Source: Alphaproteobacteria bacterium (GTDB lineage: Bacteria > Pseudomonadota > Alphaproteobacteria > Rhizobiales > Xanthobacteraceae). From it: a stretch of DNA of 64,000 nt. Under the pieces are notes generated by a model. It ran no database searches. It had not been told where the DNA came from and saw only the letters and a list, made by a program, of their open reading frames with translations. Below, one piece after another: positions 34,296 through 43,379 of this stretch. The number at the start of each line of letters is the position of its first letter. Position 1 is the first letter of the stretch. The position numbers were made by a program, and so were the translations under genes. The DNA lies in contig VGEP01000010.1 in assembly GCA_016869215.1 (NCBI GenBank), positions 62,001-126,000 of the forward strand, read 5' to 3'.

Positions 34296-37200
34296 TCAAT
34301 GAAAATTCCGGCCCTTCGGCATCACCTGCGCCGTTTGCTCGGCAATCGCTGTGTCCGCGGGCTTCCGCCGCAGCATCGTCACCAGCGCGTCGCCATCCCG
34401 CGGGTGCCGCCGCCATGACCCCTGCACCGGCCGCTTGACCTCGTCGGTCGGCGACGACGGGTCGATACGCGGGCCGTCGTCCGACAGGCGGCGCAGCAGC
34501 GGCGTCAGGTTGTCGAAACGCTCGGCGACGATGTGGATCACGCCCTTCTCGTTCTGGACGACGCCCGCGACCGCAATCAGCCGCGCGCCGAGCACCGTCG
34601 GGCGAAAGCGCTCGAACACGCGCGTCCAGACAATGGTGTTGGCGATGCCGGTCTCGTCTTCCAGGGTCATGAAGATGACGTTGCCGATGCCCGGCCGCTG
34701 ACGCACCAGCACCAGGCCTGCCACCGTGATTCGCCGACCCGGCGCCACTTCGGGCAACCGCCCGCACGCGACGGCGGCGCGCGCATTCAGATCGGCGCGC
34801 AGGAACGACACCGGATGCGCGTTGAGCGACAGCCGCAGGTGCCGGTAGTCCTCGATCACGCGCTGGCCCGGCAGCATTGGCGGCAAATGGGCGTCGGGCT
34901 CGAGCTCGGGCATCGCGGCCTTGGCGAACAGCGGCAGGTCGTCCTTGTCGCCGGAGCGTCGCAGCGCCTTCACCGCCCATAGCGCATCGCGGCGGGAGAG
35001 GCCGAGCGAACCGAACGCATCGGCATGCGCGAGCCTTTCCAGCGCCTGCGGCGGCAAGCCGGTGCGCAGCCACAGATCGCGCACCGAGTCGAAACCTGCG
35101 CCGCGCGCGGCTTCGACGGTCCTGCCCCATTCTTCGGAGAACCCGCCGATCTGGCGGAAGCCGAGGCGCATGGCGCGGGTGGTGTGGATGTCGTCACGCT
35201 GCGAGACGTGGCGGGGGTTCAAAGATGCAGCACGGCACGAACCCAGTAGCTCCAGCGTGCAGTCCCAGTCCGACGCGTTCACGTCCACCGCCCGCACCTC
35301 CACACCGTGCTCCTGCGCGTCGCGCACAAGCTGCGCCGTGGCGTAGAAGCCCATCGGTTGGCTGTTGAGGATCGCGGCTGCGAACACGTCCGGGTAATGG
35401 CACTTCACCCAGGCCGAGGCGTAGACCAGGTTGGCGAAGCTCGCGGCGTGGCTCTCCGGGAATCCGTAGTTGCCGAAGCCCTCGATCTGGCTCCAGCAAT
35501 CGGCAGCGAACTTTAAGTCGTGGCCGCGCGCGGCCATGCCGCCGAGAAATTTCTCGCGAAAGCGGTCGATGGTGCCGACGCGCTTGAACGTCGCCATGGC
35601 GCGGCGCAGCCGGTCGGCCTCGCCCGGTTGAAAGCCCGCGCCGACGATGGCGATCCGCATCGCCTGCTCCTGGAACAGCGGCACGCCGAGCGTCTTGCCG
35701 AGGATGCCGCGCATCTCTTCCGATGGAAACCGCACCGGCTCAAGCCCTTCGCGGCGGCGCAGATAGGGATGCACCATGTTGCCCTGGATCGGGCCGGGAC
35801 GGACGATCGCCACCTCGATGACGAGGTCGTAGAATTCCTTCGGCCGCAGTCGCGGCAGCATCGACATCTGCGCGCGGCTCTCGATCTGGAACACGCCGAT
35901 CGTGTCGGCGCGCTGGATCATTCTGTAAGTCGCCTCGTCGTCGTCCTGGATCGAAAGGTCGCGCGCAACGCCGTAGTGCGTCTGCAGGAACGCGAACGAG
36001 CGGCGCAGGCACGACAGCATGCCGAGCGCCAGCACGTCGACCTTGAGCAGGCCGAGCGTTTCGAGGTCGTCCTTTTCCCATTCGATGACGGTGCGGTCCT
36101 CCATCGCCGCGTTCTCGATCGGCACCACCTCGTCGAGCCGGCTGCGAGTGATGACGAAACCGCCGACGTGTTGCGACAGATGGCGCGGCGCGCCGATCAG
36201 CGCCTGCGCCATGGCCATGGCCCGCTTCAGCCGCGGATCGGCCGAGTCGAGCCCGGCGCGGTGCGCCTCCTTCTCGTTGACGCCGCTCGACGACCAGCCC
36301 CACAGGGTGCTGGCAAGGGCCGCAATCGTATCGGCCGACAGGCCGAACACCTTTCCCACCTCTCGGATCGCGCTGCGGCCGCGATAGCAGATCACCGTCG
36401 CGGCGAGACCGGCGCGCTCGCGGCCGTATTTCTCGTAGATGTGCTGGATCACCTCTTCGCGTCGCTCGTGCTCGAAATCGACGTCGATGTCCGGCGGCTC
36501 GCGGCGTTCGGCGGAGACAAAACGCTCGAACAGAAGGTCGATCCTGGTCGGCTCGACATCGGTAATGCCGAGGCAAAAGCAGATCACGGAATTGGCCGCC
36601 GAGCCGCGGCCCTGACAGAGAATCGGCTCGGGTCGCGACCGCGCAAACTTCACGATCTCATCCACGGTGAGAAAAAACGGCGCATAGCCGAGTTCGCCGA
36701 TGAGGCGCAGTTCTTCGTTCAGAGCGTGCCGCACCTTGTCCGGAACGGCGTCGCCGTAGCGGCGCTTCAGTCCGGCCTGTGCAAACGAAACCAGCGCCGC
36801 CTGCGGCGTCGCAAAGCCCTGCCGCGTCTCGTCGGCGTATTCGGTCTTGCGCAGCTCTTCGAGCGAGAAATTGCAGCGTTCGATGAAACGCTGGGTCTCT
36901 TGAATCGCCCGCGGCGCATCGCGGAACAGGCGCGCCATTTCCTCCGGCGGCTTGAGATGCCGTTCGGCATTCGCCTCCAGCCGCCGGCCCGCGGCATCGA
37001 GCGTCAGGTGCTCGCGGATGCAGGTCACGACATCCTGCAGCGCGCGGCGCTCAGGCGCGTGATAAAGCGCGTCGTTGACGGCGATGAGAGGCACGAAAGC
37101 GCCGGACGCAACATCGGCGAGGCGCGCAAGACGGCGCGCATCGTCGCCGCGATAAAGCATGCCGGCCGCAAGCCAGACCGATTTCCGGGCCGCTGTCTTC

Positions 37201-37697
37201 AGCCGGGCGAGAAGCGCCGCGAGCGGCCCGGCGTGGATTCGCGCCGACGGCACGACAATGAGATTGAGGCCCTCAACATGATCCAGAAGATCCGGAAGCC
37301 CAAGGATGCATTCGCCTTTGCCGGCCCGGAGCTTGCCGAGGGACAGCAGCCGCGTGAGCCGTCCCCAGGCCGCGCGGTCGCGTGGATAGGCCAGGATGTC
37401 GGGCGTGCCGTCGGAAAACACCAGCCGTGCGCCGACGGCGAGCTTGATCGGGAGAGCGGGCCCGATCCTTTGCGGAAGAGTTCTTGTGATTGCATGGTCC
37501 TGCCGCTCCTTCTCTTCTTCGGCAAAGGTCCTGATCTGGGCGAACGCACGCACGACCCCCGCAACGCTGTTGCGGTCCGCGATTCCGATGCCGGTGAGGC
37601 CGAGCTCTCGCGCACGGACGACGAACTCTTCGGGATCGGACGCACCGCGAAGAAACGAGAAATTCGTAGTGACCGCCAATTCGGCATAGGCAGACAT
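34296..37697 (-). CDS. dnaE2: Error-prone DNA polymerase DnaE2
   Basis: A 1133-residue C-family polymerase for damage-induced mutagenesis. It has an N-terminal PHP domain (about 1-200), the polymerase active site with PPDIDVDFEHERREEVIQHI (about 400), a helix-hairpin-helix region and a C-terminal OB-fold (about 960-1060). It works with ImuA and ImuB, whose genes precede it 9 nt upstream. The operon is LexA-controlled by the box at 40214-40228. Confidence 0.95.
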   Translation of the reverse strand: MSAYAELAVTTNFSFLRGASDPEEFVVRARELGLTGIGIADRNSVAGVVRAFAQIRTFAEEEKERQDHAITRTLPQRIGPALPIKLAVGARLVFSDGTPDILAYPRDRAAWGRLTRLLSLGKLRAGKGECILGLPDLLDHVEGLNLIVVPSARIHAGPLAALLARLKTAARKSVWLAAGMLYRGDDARRLARLADVASGAFVPLIAVNDALYHAPERRALQDVVTCIREHLTLDAAGRRLEANAERHLKPPEEMARLFRDAPRAIQETQRFIERCNFSLEELRKTEYADETRQGFATPQAALVSFAQAGLKRRYGDAVPDKVRHALNEELRLIGELGYAPFFLTVDEIVKFARSRPEPILCQGRGSAANSVICFCLGITDVEPTRIDLLFERFVSAERREPPDIDVDFEHERREEVIQHIYEKYGRERAGLAATVICYRGRSAIREVGKVFGLSADTIAALASTLWGWSSSGVNEKEAHRAGLDSADPRLKRAMAMAQALIGAPRHLSQHVGGFVITRSRLDEVVPIENAAMEDRTVIEWEKDDLETLGLLKVDVLALGMLSCLRRSFAFLQTHYGVARDLSIQDDDEATYRMIQRADTIGVFQIESRAQMSMLPRLRPKEFYDLVIEVAIVRPGPIQGNMVHPYLRRREGLEPVRFPSEEMRGILGKTLGVPLFQEQAMRIAIVGAGFQPGEADRLRRAMATFKRVGTIDRFREKFLGGMAARGHDLKFAADCWSQIEGFGNYGFPESHAASFANLVYASAWVKCHYPDVFAAAILNSQPMGFYATAQLVRDAQEHGVEVRAVDVNASDWDCTLELLGSCRAASLNPRHVSQRDDIHTTRAMRLGFRQIGGFSEEWGRTVEAARGAGFDSVRDLWLRTGLPPQALERLAHADAFGSLGLSRRDALWAVKALRRSGDKDDLPLFAKAAMPELEPDAHLPPMLPGQRVIEDYRHLRLSLNAHPVSFLRADLNARAAVACGRLPEVAPGRRITVAGLVLVRQRPGIGNVIFMTLEDETGIANTIVWTRVFERFRPTVLGARLIAVAGVVQNEKGVIHIVAERFDNLTPLLRRLSDDGPRIDPSSPTDEVKRPVQGSWRRHPRDGDALVTMLRRKPADTAIAEQTAQVMPKGRNFH

Positions 37698-37706
37698 GAT
37701 CGGCGC

Positions 37707-39485
37707 TCACGCGAACAGGCCGTGCAGGTACCAGCGCGGGTTTGACGTCTCGCGGCCGTAGAGCCCTTCCCGGTACAGCCACACCCGCGCGCCGTCTTCG
37801 ATCTCGGCGCAGAAATAATCGCGTGTCATCTTGTTGCCGCGGCCGTCGCGCCACCATTCCATGGCGATACGCTCCGGGCCCTCGGCCTCGACGACGCGAT
37901 GCGTCACACGCCGCCAGCAAAACCGCACCGGCGGGCCGTCCGGCACCTGGGCCACGGCTTCGATCGGTTCCGGCCGCTCGAACAGGCGGATCGGGCGCGT
38001 GGGAGAAAGGAGGTCCTGCTCCGGGCTCTCTTCACCTCTCCCCGCTGAGCGGGAAGAGGGAGAAGAAGCGCCCATCGCGCAGCGCACCGCATGCGCCGGC
38101 ACCGCCGCGACTGCAAATTCCGGAATGTGCGTGTCCTGCGGCACCAGCCGGTTCACGCGCCGCAGGCCGAAACGCGCGCCGAGCCGGTCGATCAGATGCG
38201 CCAGTTCCTCGGCACGGTCGGGCGCGGCAAGCCCGGTCTGCGCCGGATCGCTGCGCTCCACGACCAGCGCGGAGAGCCGCATCGTGTCGTAGCCGAAGCC
38301 CGGATCGCAGGCCTCGCCCAGCGCCGCGAGACGCTCCTCGAACAGCTTTCGCACGCGCACCGGGTCGCGCAGCGGCGCGCCGGTGCCGAGTTCCAGCCGA
38401 TGCACCTTGCCGTCGGCGCGAAACAGCGCCACCTGGAACAGCCGTCCGCCCTCCCCGCGCCGCTCCAGCACCGCGGCGAGCCGGCGCGCCAGCCGCTCGA
38501 TGGCGCCGAGCACGTCGTCCTCGCGCGCGATCGGATCGGGAAAGCGCTGCTCGGCCATCGCCGCCGGCACCGGCAGACGCGGCGCGATCGGCTCGTCGAG
38601 GCGGCCGAGCGCCCGGTCGAGACGCAGCAGCAGTTCCTTGCCGAAACGCGCGGCGAACGGCGCGCGCGGCCGCGACGCGAGATCGCCGACCTGGTGCAAT
38701 CCCATGGTGGCGAGGTCCGCGGCGACATCGGCATCGACGCGCAGCGCCGCAAGCGGCAGCGGCAGGATGGCGGATTCCGTTTTGCCTGGAGGAACGATAA
38801 ATGTGCTTGTCGCAAATCCAGCACCTGCGTCTCGTGCCCTCTCCCCTTGAGGGAGAGGGCTGCGCCGACGTGTCAACGAATTCGAATGGGTAAGGGGTAA
38901 CGAACTATCGACAGGCTGTGATCCCTCACCCATTCTTGATGTTGAACTGCTGCGGCTGCCCTCTCCCTCAAGGGGAGAGGACGCAATAACGGACGCTGCG
39001 AAGTCTCCGTACCGCGCCACAGCCCAGGCGCAGCCCACGGTGTCGGCCACCGCGGCGCGCGCATGAAAACCCTGCCGTGCGAGCCGCATCACGAGATCGC
39101 GTGCAAGCTCCGTCTCGCCGCCGAACAGATGCGCGCAGCCGGTGACGTCGAACACGAGCCCGTCCAGCGCGTCGAGCGCGACCAGCGGCGTGTAGCGGTC
39201 GCACCAGTCGGCGACGGCTTCGAGCAGATTACGGTCGGCCTCCGCGTCGGCCTCGGCCACGGCAATGCCGGGATACATCGCGCGCACGTCAGCAAGCGGC
39301 ATGCCGATCTTGAGCCGCAGCCGAGCCGCGGCGTCGTTCAGCGCGCAGACGCGCTGCGCTTGCTCGACCGTGGCGACGACGATGCGCGGCGCGTCAGCCT
39401 GCGCGGACAAACGGCGCTCGATCCGATCGGTCGAGAACCGTCTCAGCCACAACGACAGGTACCGCCGGGCGGAAGGCACGCTCAT
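37707..39485 (-). CDS. imuB: ImuB, inactive Y-family polymerase homologue, with in-frame repeat insertions
   Basis: A 592-residue protein with Y-family palm/thumb regions (VCALNDAAARLRLKIGMPLADV, FDVTGCAHLFGGE) and little finger. The N-terminal catalytic acidic motif is replaced (RYLSLWLRRFSTDRI), as in ImuB proteins that bridge the beta clamp and DnaE2. Residues about 168-216 are encoded by a 147-bp palindromic repeat (38836-38982), and residues about 470-488 by a shorter palindrome (38030-38070). The gene is longer than usual for the family by roughly these inserts. The start at ATG 39485 overlaps imuA. Confidence 0.92.
   Translation of the reverse strand: MSVPSARRYLSLWLRRFSTDRIERRLSAQADAPRIVVATVEQAQRVCALNDAAARLRLKIGMPLADVRAMYPGIAVAEADAEADRNLLEAVADWCDRYTPLVALDALDGLVFDVTGCAHLFGGETELARDLVMRLARQGFHARAAVADTVGCAWAVARYGDFAASVIASSPLEGEGSRSSSTSRMGEGSQPVDSSLPLTHSNSLTRRRSPLPQGERARDAGAGFATSTFIVPPGKTESAILPLPLAALRVDADVAADLATMGLHQVGDLASRPRAPFAARFGKELLLRLDRALGRLDEPIAPRLPVPAAMAEQRFPDPIAREDDVLGAIERLARRLAAVLERRGEGGRLFQVALFRADGKVHRLELGTGAPLRDPVRVRKLFEERLAALGEACDPGFGYDTMRLSALVVERSDPAQTGLAAPDRAEELAHLIDRLGARFGLRRVNRLVPQDTHIPEFAVAAVPAHAVRCAMGASSPSSRSAGRGEESPEQDLLSPTRPIRLFERPEPIEAVAQVPDGPPVRFCWRRVTHRVVEAEGPERIAMEWWRDGRGNKMTRDYFCAEIEDGARVWLYREGLYGRETSNPRWYLHGLFA
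38030..38070. repeat. Short palindrome inside imuB
   Basis: CTCTCCCCGC and GCGGGAAGAG form a near-perfect hairpin around TGA. The encoded stretch (SSPSSRSAGRGEE) is low-complexity, Ser/Gly/Arg-rich and unlike its surroundings. It appears to be a second, shorter in-frame insertion. Confidence 0.5.
38836..38982. repeat. 147-bp palindromic repeat inserted in frame in imuB
   Basis: The left end GCCCTCTCCC-CTTGA-GGGAGAGGGC (38836-38860) and the right end (38958-38982) are each palindromic and are inverted copies of each other. The next 35 bp on each side are partly complementary too (GAATGGGT / ACCCATTC). The length is 49 codons, so the reading frame continues through it. Confidence 0.8.
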
Positions 39486-40185
39486 GATGATCCCATTCGA
39501 CGATCCACCGGCCGCAGGGTCCGCGCCGGTTCTTGCGGAGAGACAGGTCGAAAGCCGCGCGGCCGAGGCCGCCGAACCGGTCGGGCCGGCCCGGTGCCGC
39601 GGCGACCGTCCAGCGCGTCGCCGCCGCGCTCGGCGCAGGCGTCGCGCGATGCCGGAGGAGCAGACCCAGGCCCGCAACGCCCTCACGCGCGGCAAGCGAA
39701 AGCCGCCGCGTCGCCGTGAGATCGGCCTCCGCGCCGCCGCCGGGCAGTTCGGCGACAACACAGGCAAGCGCGCGGCAGCGCAGCGCCTCCTCCATCGCCC
39801 AGAGCACGTCGGCCGCGCGCGGCACGCGCAGGACGAGAAGGCGCGCGGGCGGCATGCCGAACAGGTCGAGGCCGGGGCCGTAAGGCCCGCCGCCCTCGGC
39901 GAACGCGAAATCGGTCGCGACCCAGAGCGCCTCGCCGCGCGCGCCGCTTGCCCGCGCCGCAAGCGCGGTTGCAAAGCCGCTTGCGGCGCCCGCATGGCTC
40001 GCCGCAGCGGGCGCGAGTTCGTGCAGCGCCGCGCAGGCGAGCCCGCCGCTGAGGGCGATGTCGATGGAGGGCTCGAAGCCGATCAGCCGCTGGTGCTCGG
40101 GCCAATGCGGCGCAAGGCTTGGATCGATGCCCGCCAGCGACTGGCGGAGACGGTTCAGCGCGGGCGAAGGCTCGGCCGGGCCCAT
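39394..40185 (-). CDS. imuA: ImuA, RecA-like mutagenesis protein
   Basis: A 263-residue protein of the ImuA family. The segment SPALNRLRQSLAGIDPSLAP is followed by the RecA/SulA-like core (LDLFGMPPARLLVLRVPRAADVLWAMEEALRC, AELPGGGAEADL). It binds RecA and ImuB in the mutasome. The C-terminus overlaps imuB by 92 nt. The LexA box lies 29 nt upstream of the start ATG at 40185. Confidence 0.9.
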   Translation of the reverse strand: MGPAEPSPALNRLRQSLAGIDPSLAPHWPEHQRLIGFEPSIDIALSGGLACAALHELAPAAASHAGAASGFATALAARASGARGEALWVATDFAFAEGGGPYGPGLDLFGMPPARLLVLRVPRAADVLWAMEEALRCRALACVVAELPGGGAEADLTATRRLSLAAREGVAGLGLLLRHRATPAPSAAATRWTVAAAPGRPDRFGGLGRAAFDLSLRKNRRGPCGRWIVEWDHHERAFRPAVPVVVAETVLDRSDRAPFVRAG

Positions 40186-40213
40186 AGGGGTGTCCTTTGG
40201 AAATATCCTGCAT

Positions 40214-40228
40214 GTTCATGTTTCGTTC
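40214..40228 (-). promoter_or_regulatory. LexA box (GTTC-N7-GTTC)
   Basis: GTTC at 40214-40217 and GTTC at 40225-40228 are separated by exactly 7 nt, the alphaproteobacterial SOS box. It lies 29-43 nt upstream of imuA. It predicts DNA-damage induction of imuA-imuB-dnaE2. Confidence 0.85.
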
Positions 40229-40383
40229 TAATAGATTCCCGATCCGCGGGGCGCTGTCAAGGGAACCGCCGCCGCCATATTCTCACGTCTTATTAACGCT
40301 TTAACCCCAAATGCCGGGAACCGCAGACGATTTTACGCATTGAGCCCGTAAGTCAGTCCCCCAACGGCAGCCATTCCGCCGCC

Positions 40384-40590
40384 ATGCCGATGTCCGAGTA
40401 CCTGCGCCGCCAAGCCGACACCTGCCAGCGCATCGCGCGCGGCTGTTTCGACCTCACCAGCGCCGAGCGCATGCGGCTGCTGGCGGCCGAATTGCGCGCC
40501 AAGGCCGCCGAGATCGACCAGCGCGACGGCGTTCCCAACCACGTGTTCGACCGCAGCGATTCCTCCGACACGACCCCCCGCCGCCGCTGA
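40384..40590 (+). CDS. Small conserved-type hypothetical protein
   Basis: A 68-residue protein. The pattern YLRRQADTCQRIARGCFDLTSAERMRLLAAELRAKA resembles short rhizobial proteins of unknown function that share a YxxQAxxCxxLA...LxxLAxExxxKA helix pair. No signal peptide is seen. No clear ribosome site is present; a second ATG is two codons in. It ends about 90 nt before the acyl-CoA ligase gene. Confidence 0.55.
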   Translation: MPMSEYLRRQADTCQRIARGCFDLTSAERMRLLAAELRAKAAEIDQRDGVPNHVFDRSDSSDTTPRRR

Positions 40591-40680
40591 TTGCGCGCGT
40601 CTGCAAACGCTACCGCGCCGTCGGCCGCACCGCCGAAACACATTGAATTCGCGACCGGCGCGGGGAATCTTAAGCCCGGC

Positions 40681-42348
40681 ATGAACACGATCCTGACGCG
40701 GCTCTCGGCCGAACTGATCCGCAAGTACGAAGCCGAAGGCTTCTGGGGCCGGGACACGATCTACGCACTGGTCCGCGGACACGCCGTGCGCGCACCGGAT
40801 TCGTTTGCAGTCCGCGACCGGTTCCGCCGCCTCACCTACCGGCAACTGCTCGCCGCGGCCGACGCGCTCGCGGCCGATCTCACGCGCCAGGGCGTCCGCG
40901 CGGGCCAGCGCGTCGGCGTCTGGCTGCCGAGCCGCCTCGACAGCGTCGTGGCCGTGCTCGCCTGTTCCAAGACCGGCGCCGTCTGCTGCCCGTCGCTGCA
41001 TCGCGACCACACGGTCGGCGAGGTGATGGAACTCATGCAGCGTATGCGCGCCGCAGCCTTCGTCTGGCAGGACGGCTACGGCGCCGACGCCGGCAAGCGC
41101 GACGTCATCGAGGCGCTCAGGGCGGTGCCGTCGATGCAGAAGATCTACCGGCTACCGCCGCTCGCCGAATCCGATGCGGCCCCGTTCGCCGATCTCGCAA
41201 CGGCCGGCGAAAGCGACAGCCCGACCAAGACCGACCCCAACACGCTCGTCTATCTGGCGTTCACGTCGGGAACCACCGGCAAGCCGAAAGGCGTTATGCA
41301 TTCCGACAACACCATCCTCGCCAACGCGCGCCAGCTCGCAAAGGATTGGAACATCGGCAGCGACGCGGCGATCTACGCGCTGAGCCCGCTCAGCCACAAT
41401 CTCAGCTTCGTCGGCGCGCAGGTGATTGCGCTCGCGGTCGGGGCGGAACTCGTCGTTCACGACATGCCGCGGGGCGCAAGCCTCGCCGACCGCGTCGTGG
41501 AAACCGGCACGAGCTTTCTGGTCGGCGTGCCGCCGAACGCCATCGACCTGCTGGCGGAGATGCAGAAGCGCGGACTGAACGGCCTCGGCCGCCTTCGCGG
41601 CTTCCGCATCTCCGGTTCCGCGGTGCCGAGCGAAGTGGTCGCGGGCCTGATCCGCCAGGGCATCCAGCCGCAGAGCGGCTACGGCATGACCGAGAACTGC
41701 TCGCACCAGTACACGCTGCCCGGCGACGATCCGAAGCTCATCATCGAGACCTCCGGCAAGACCTGCCCCGGCTACGAGCTGAAGATTTTCGACGCCGACG
41801 ACCCCGACAAGGAAGCCGCACCCGGCGCAGTCGGCCAGATCGGCGGCCGCGGTGCGAGCCTGATGCTCGGCTATTTCGACGACCAGACCGCGACCGAGGA
41901 CGCGTTCAACAAGAGCGGCTGGTTCATGACCGGCGATCTCGGCACGCTCGACGCAAACGGCTATTTGCGCATCTCCGGACGGGCGAAAGACATCATCATC
42001 CGCGGCGGCCACAACATTCACCCGGCACGGATCGAGGAACTGGCGACGCGGCATCCTGCCGTGCAGCGCGCCGCCGCGGTCCCGGTGAAGGACCATCGGC
42101 TCGGCGAGAAGGTCTGCCTCGTCGTGGTGTTCCGCGAAGGCAAGGCGGCGACAGTCGACGAATTGCTAGCGCATCTCGACGCCGCCGGCCTGTCGAAATT
42201 CGACATGCCGGAATACTTCCTGCGGCTCGACGAGATTCCGCTGACGCCGAACGGCAAAATGCTCAAGCGCGCGATCGTGGACGAGATCAGGGACGGCAAG
42301 CTCGCGCCGGAGCCGGTCCGGTTCGAGGCCAAGCGGGCGAGTGCATAA
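40681..42348 (+). CDS. Acyl-CoA synthetase, cyclohexanecarboxylate/fatty-acid ligase type
   Basis: A 555-residue ANL-family enzyme that activates a carboxylic acid to its CoA thioester. It has the AMP-binding signature FTSGTTGKPKGVMHS, YGMTENCSHQYTL, GWFMTGDLG and the hinge/C-terminal lysine region LTPNGKMLKRAIVDE. The overall sequence resembles AliA-type cyclohexanecarboxylate-CoA ligases; the true acid is unknown. The start at ATG 40681 (MNTILTRL). The next gene, an oxidoreductase, follows after 24 nt and is probably co-transcribed. Confidence 0.85.
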   Translation: MNTILTRLSAELIRKYEAEGFWGRDTIYALVRGHAVRAPDSFAVRDRFRRLTYRQLLAAADALAADLTRQGVRAGQRVGVWLPSRLDSVVAVLACSKTGAVCCPSLHRDHTVGEVMELMQRMRAAAFVWQDGYGADAGKRDVIEALRAVPSMQKIYRLPPLAESDAAPFADLATAGESDSPTKTDPNTLVYLAFTSGTTGKPKGVMHSDNTILANARQLAKDWNIGSDAAIYALSPLSHNLSFVGAQVIALAVGAELVVHDMPRGASLADRVVETGTSFLVGVPPNAIDLLAEMQKRGLNGLGRLRGFRISGSAVPSEVVAGLIRQGIQPQSGYGMTENCSHQYTLPGDDPKLIIETSGKTCPGYELKIFDADDPDKEAAPGAVGQIGGRGASLMLGYFDDQTATEDAFNKSGWFMTGDLGTLDANGYLRISGRAKDIIIRGGHNIHPARIEELATRHPAVQRAAAVPVKDHRLGEKVCLVVVFREGKAATVDELLAHLDAAGLSKFDMPEYFLRLDEIPLTPNGKMLKRAIVDEIRDGKLAPEPVRFEAKRASA

Positions 42349-42372
42349 CAATCTCTTATACTGGAGCACAGC

Positions 42373-43362
42373 ATGCGTGCGGTCCTGGTCCGCGAATTCG
42401 GTGGCATCGAGAAGGCCGCGATCGGCGAGGTGCCAAAGCCCGCGCCCAAGGCCGGCGAGGTGCTGATCGAGGTGCACGCGGTCAGCGTGAACTTCGTCGA
42501 CCTGGTGATGATGAGCGGCACCTACCAGTTCAAGCCGCCGCTGCCGTTCGTGCCCGGCAAGCTGCCGGTCGGCGTGGTCGCCGCGGTCGGCGAGGGCGTG
42601 ACGCGGTTCAAGCCCGGCGACCGCGTGCTGATGATGGCGGAGTCGGCGGGCTTCGCTGAATTCACAGCGTTGACCGAAACCCAGTGCGTGAAAATCCCCG
42701 ACGGCCTGCCGTTCGCGGAGGCCGCGGCCATGGCGCTGGTCTACGACACCGCGCATTTCGCGTTGAAGGAGCGCGGCCGTATTCAGCCGGGCGACAACGT
42801 GCTGGTGCTCGGCGCGACCGGCGGCGTGGGGCTCGCGGCGATTCAGCTTGCGAAGGCCTGGGGCGGCAAGGTTCTGGCCGGCGTGTCGAGCAAGGACAAG
42901 GCGGACATCGTGCGCGAGGCCGGCGCGGACGCAATCGTCGACCTCTCGGTGCCCGACCTGCGCGAGGGCCTGCGCGAGCAGGTGTTCGCACTGACCGACA
43001 AGAAGGGCGTCGACATTGTGGTCGACATGCTGGGCGGCGACATGTTCGATGCCGCGGTCCGCGCCATGGCCTGGAACGGGCGGCTGGTGGTGATCGGCTT
43101 CGCGTCGGGCCGCATCCCGTCGCTGAAGATGAACTATGTGCTGGTCAAGAACATCGAGATCAGCGGCATGCAGATCAGCGACTACAGAAAGCGTAGGCCG
43201 CAGGACATGCAGGCCGCGTTCGCCGAGATCTACGCGCTGCACGCGGCCGGCAAGCTGAAACCGCTGCCGACCAAGACCTATCCGCTGGAACGCTTCGCCG
43301 AGGCGCTGGCCGACATCCGCGACCGCAAGGTGCGCGGGCGGATCGTGCTGACGATGAAGTGA
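42373..43362 (+). CDS. NADPH:quinone oxidoreductase-like MDR protein
   Basis: A 329-residue medium-chain dehydrogenase/reductase of the zinc-free quinone-oxidoreductase type. It has a GroES-like N-domain (SVNFVDLVMMSGTYQFKPPLPFVPG) and Rossmann motif VLVLGATGGVGLAAIQLAKA. No structural or catalytic zinc ligands are evident. It is preceded by GGAG and downstream of the acyl-CoA ligase, so an enoyl-CoA or quinone reductase role in acid catabolism is possible. The stop codon lies in a palindrome shared with ogt. Confidence 0.85.
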   Translation: MRAVLVREFGGIEKAAIGEVPKPAPKAGEVLIEVHAVSVNFVDLVMMSGTYQFKPPLPFVPGKLPVGVVAAVGEGVTRFKPGDRVLMMAESAGFAEFTALTETQCVKIPDGLPFAEAAAMALVYDTAHFALKERGRIQPGDNVLVLGATGGVGLAAIQLAKAWGGKVLAGVSSKDKADIVREAGADAIVDLSVPDLREGLREQVFALTDKKGVDIVVDMLGGDMFDAAVRAMAWNGRLVVIGFASGRIPSLKMNYVLVKNIEISGMQISDYRKRRPQDMQAAFAEIYALHAAGKLKPLPTKTYPLERFAEALADIRDRKVRGRIVLTMK

Positions 43363-43379
43363 CGATCAGCGATCGTCAC
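43359..43379. terminator. Palindrome carrying the stop codons of two convergent genes
   Basis: GTGACGATC (43359-43367) and GATCGTCAC (43371-43379) form a perfect 9-bp stem with loop AGC. The plus-strand stop TGA (43360-43362) and the minus-strand stop of ogt (43376-43378) both lie in the arms. No T-run is present. Confidence 0.45.

Noticed and set aside
35520..37745. A 741-codon plus-strand frame across dnaE2
   Set aside because: Shadow of dnaE2, no domain recognisable.
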